Positions 4,896 through 5,457 of a DNA stretch of 5,457 bases are shown here, one piece after another (the stretch's first letter is position 1; the number at the start of each line of letters is the position of its first letter). The translations under genes and the position numbers were made by a program. The DNA lies in the NCBI GenBank assembly GCA_027017025.1, contig JALURH010000056.1, positions 1 to 5,457 of the forward strand. The letters run 5' to 3'. This DNA comes from Thermofilaceae archaeon (lineage in GTDB: Archaea > Thermoproteota > Thermoprotei > Thermofilales > Thermofilaceae). Below the pieces are notes generated by a model. That model had not been told where the DNA came from, did no database searches, and saw only the letters and a list, made by a program, of their open reading frames with translations.

Positions 4896-5457
4896 ATGAA
4901 AGCAATTGAACAAATCAATAATCTTAAGCGGCGAATGAATGAAGAGCAAGCTAAAATAGAGAGCCTCCTAGAGGAGGCTAGGAAGAAAATAGAGGAGATA
5001 TATAATGTTTCTGCAGAAGAGCCTGAGAAGATTCGTGAAGCCCTGGAGGAAATAAGGAATCTAAAAACCGGTCTACTAATGACCATTAAGAAGGAGATCA
5101 TAAGAGCCAAGTCGACGTTGAAGAATGAGTTACTTTCAGTCAAGATGGCTATATCTAAGCTACCAGCTGAAGAGAGGAGAGAACTTAGAGAACAATATAG
5201 GGAGCTTGGAGACCGCATAGATGGTTTAATTGAGTACCTAGAGGATAGTTTCGAGGAAACAAAGGATTCTTTAATCGACTTAGAGTATTATGTAAGAAAT
5301 CTAGTGAAGGAGATGAAGAAGGCTAGGAAATATATGGTGAAAGTAGGGGCTGGTGAACTTGTAATTGCTAGAGGGGAGGGGCCAACTGTTGTTATATCAT
5401 CTATTAGACTCTCTAGGGAAGATGCTGAAATGATAGATCTACTGGTCGAAGCAGGAA
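4896..5457 (+). CDS. Uncharacterised coiled-coil protein (cut by the right edge)
   Basis: I do not recognise a named family. The visible 187 residues start at ATG 4896, about 29 nt after the TATA palindrome centre, with no strong Shine-Dalgarno site, so the mRNA is probably near-leaderless. Residues 1-37 (KRRMNEEQAKIESLLEEARK), 42-88 and 92-147 are strongly charged, heptad-like helices rich in Glu, Lys, Arg and Leu. They are broken by NVSAEEPEK (37-45) and KLPAEERRE (88-96). At about 148 the character changes to a short beta-like stretch, VKVGAGELVIARGEG then PTVVISSIRL, followed by a helix SREDAEMIDLLVEA, suggesting a small globular domain that continues past the window. There is no signal peptide, membrane helix or cysteine. 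A multi-helix bundle acting as scaffold or DNA-associated protein is possible, but I assign no function. Confidence 0.85.
   Translation, partial: MKAIEQINNLKRRMNEEQAKIESLLEEARKKIEEIYNVSAEEPEKIREALEEIRNLKTGLLMTIKKEIIRAKSTLKNELLSVKMAISKLPAEERRELREQYRELGDRIDGLIEYLEDSFEETKDSLIDLEYYVRNLVKEMKKARKYMVKVGAGELVIARGEGPTVVISSIRLSREDAEMIDLLVEAG
4962..4979 (+). other. 7-bp hairpin in the early coiled-coil mRNA
   Basis: AGCCTCC (4962-4968), a TAGA loop, and GGAGGCT (4973-4979) form a perfect 7-bp stem about 66 nt into the coding region. The 3' arm holds a GGAGG that looks like a Shine-Dalgarno site and would be hidden in the stem. The bases encode SLLEEA, so codon choice alone could explain it. Confidence 0.3.

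Noticed and set aside
4789..4905. N-terminal extension of the nuclease to an ATG at 4905, with a hydrophobic start (LLYYIVTIFKYYF) that might look like a membrane helix
   Set aside because: It is read through the palindromic TATA and overlaps the first codons of the divergent coiled-coil gene. The hydrophobic look comes from A/T-rich promoter DNA.
4865..5218. 117-codon open frame on the minus strand
   Set aside because: It is a Ser/Leu/Ile-rich antisense shadow of the coiled-coil gene, as expected from Glu/Lys-rich codons, and it runs into the promoter palindrome.
1..5457. tRNA, rRNA, CRISPR repeats, insertion sequence ends or toxin-antitoxin pairs
   Set aside because: The gaps between genes are 5 to 107 bp and hold no cloverleaf, regularly spaced repeats or terminal inverted repeats; all larger frames are accounted for.

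Overview
The window looks like chromosomal DNA of a hyperthermophilic crenarchaeon (Thermoprotei), but I cannot name the genus. The signs are AT-rich TATA elements about 26-30 nt upstream of start codons, apparently leaderless first genes, GGTG-type Shine-Dalgarno sites, TTG and GTG starts, heavy use of AGG/AGA and CTA/ATA codons, and an archaeal protein set (TrmB-type regulator, Fe-S XPD/Rad3 helicase). Genes are tightly packed. No intergenic stretch exceeds about 110 bp, and I found no tRNA, rRNA, CRISPR array, insertion sequence or clear terminator.

Left third (1-2223): a divergent regulator/transporter unit. On the minus strand, an ABC ATPase (473-1414) is followed 5 bp later by an ABC-2-type permease that runs off the left edge (1-467). 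Facing away on the plus strand is a TrmB-family regulator (1474-2223). A single A+T block (1439-1450) is correctly placed to act as the TATA box for both directions. The regulator probably controls the exporter-like ABC system and perhaps itself.

Middle (2283-4118): an XPD/Rad3-family superfamily 2 helicase on the plus strand, with four candidate Fe-S cysteines and its own Shine-Dalgarno site. It converges on the next gene across 40 bp.

Right third (4159-5457): a minus-strand protein joining a PD-(D/E)XK nuclease-like domain to a C-terminal helix-turn-helix (4159-4788), and a divergent plus-strand coiled-coil protein of unknown function that runs off the right edge (4896-5457). A perfect 14-bp A+T palindrome (4860-4873) again suits a two-way TATA element. 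On the nuclease side it points at a 15-codon mini-ORF that stops 4 nt before the nuclease start.

The genes are mostly recognisable families. The less ordinary parts are the shared-TATA divergent promoters, the possible leaderless upstream ORF, a 14-bp palindrome on the permease start codon, the uncharacterised nuclease-HTH and coiled-coil proteins beside XPD, and an excess of the tetranucleotide CTAG.
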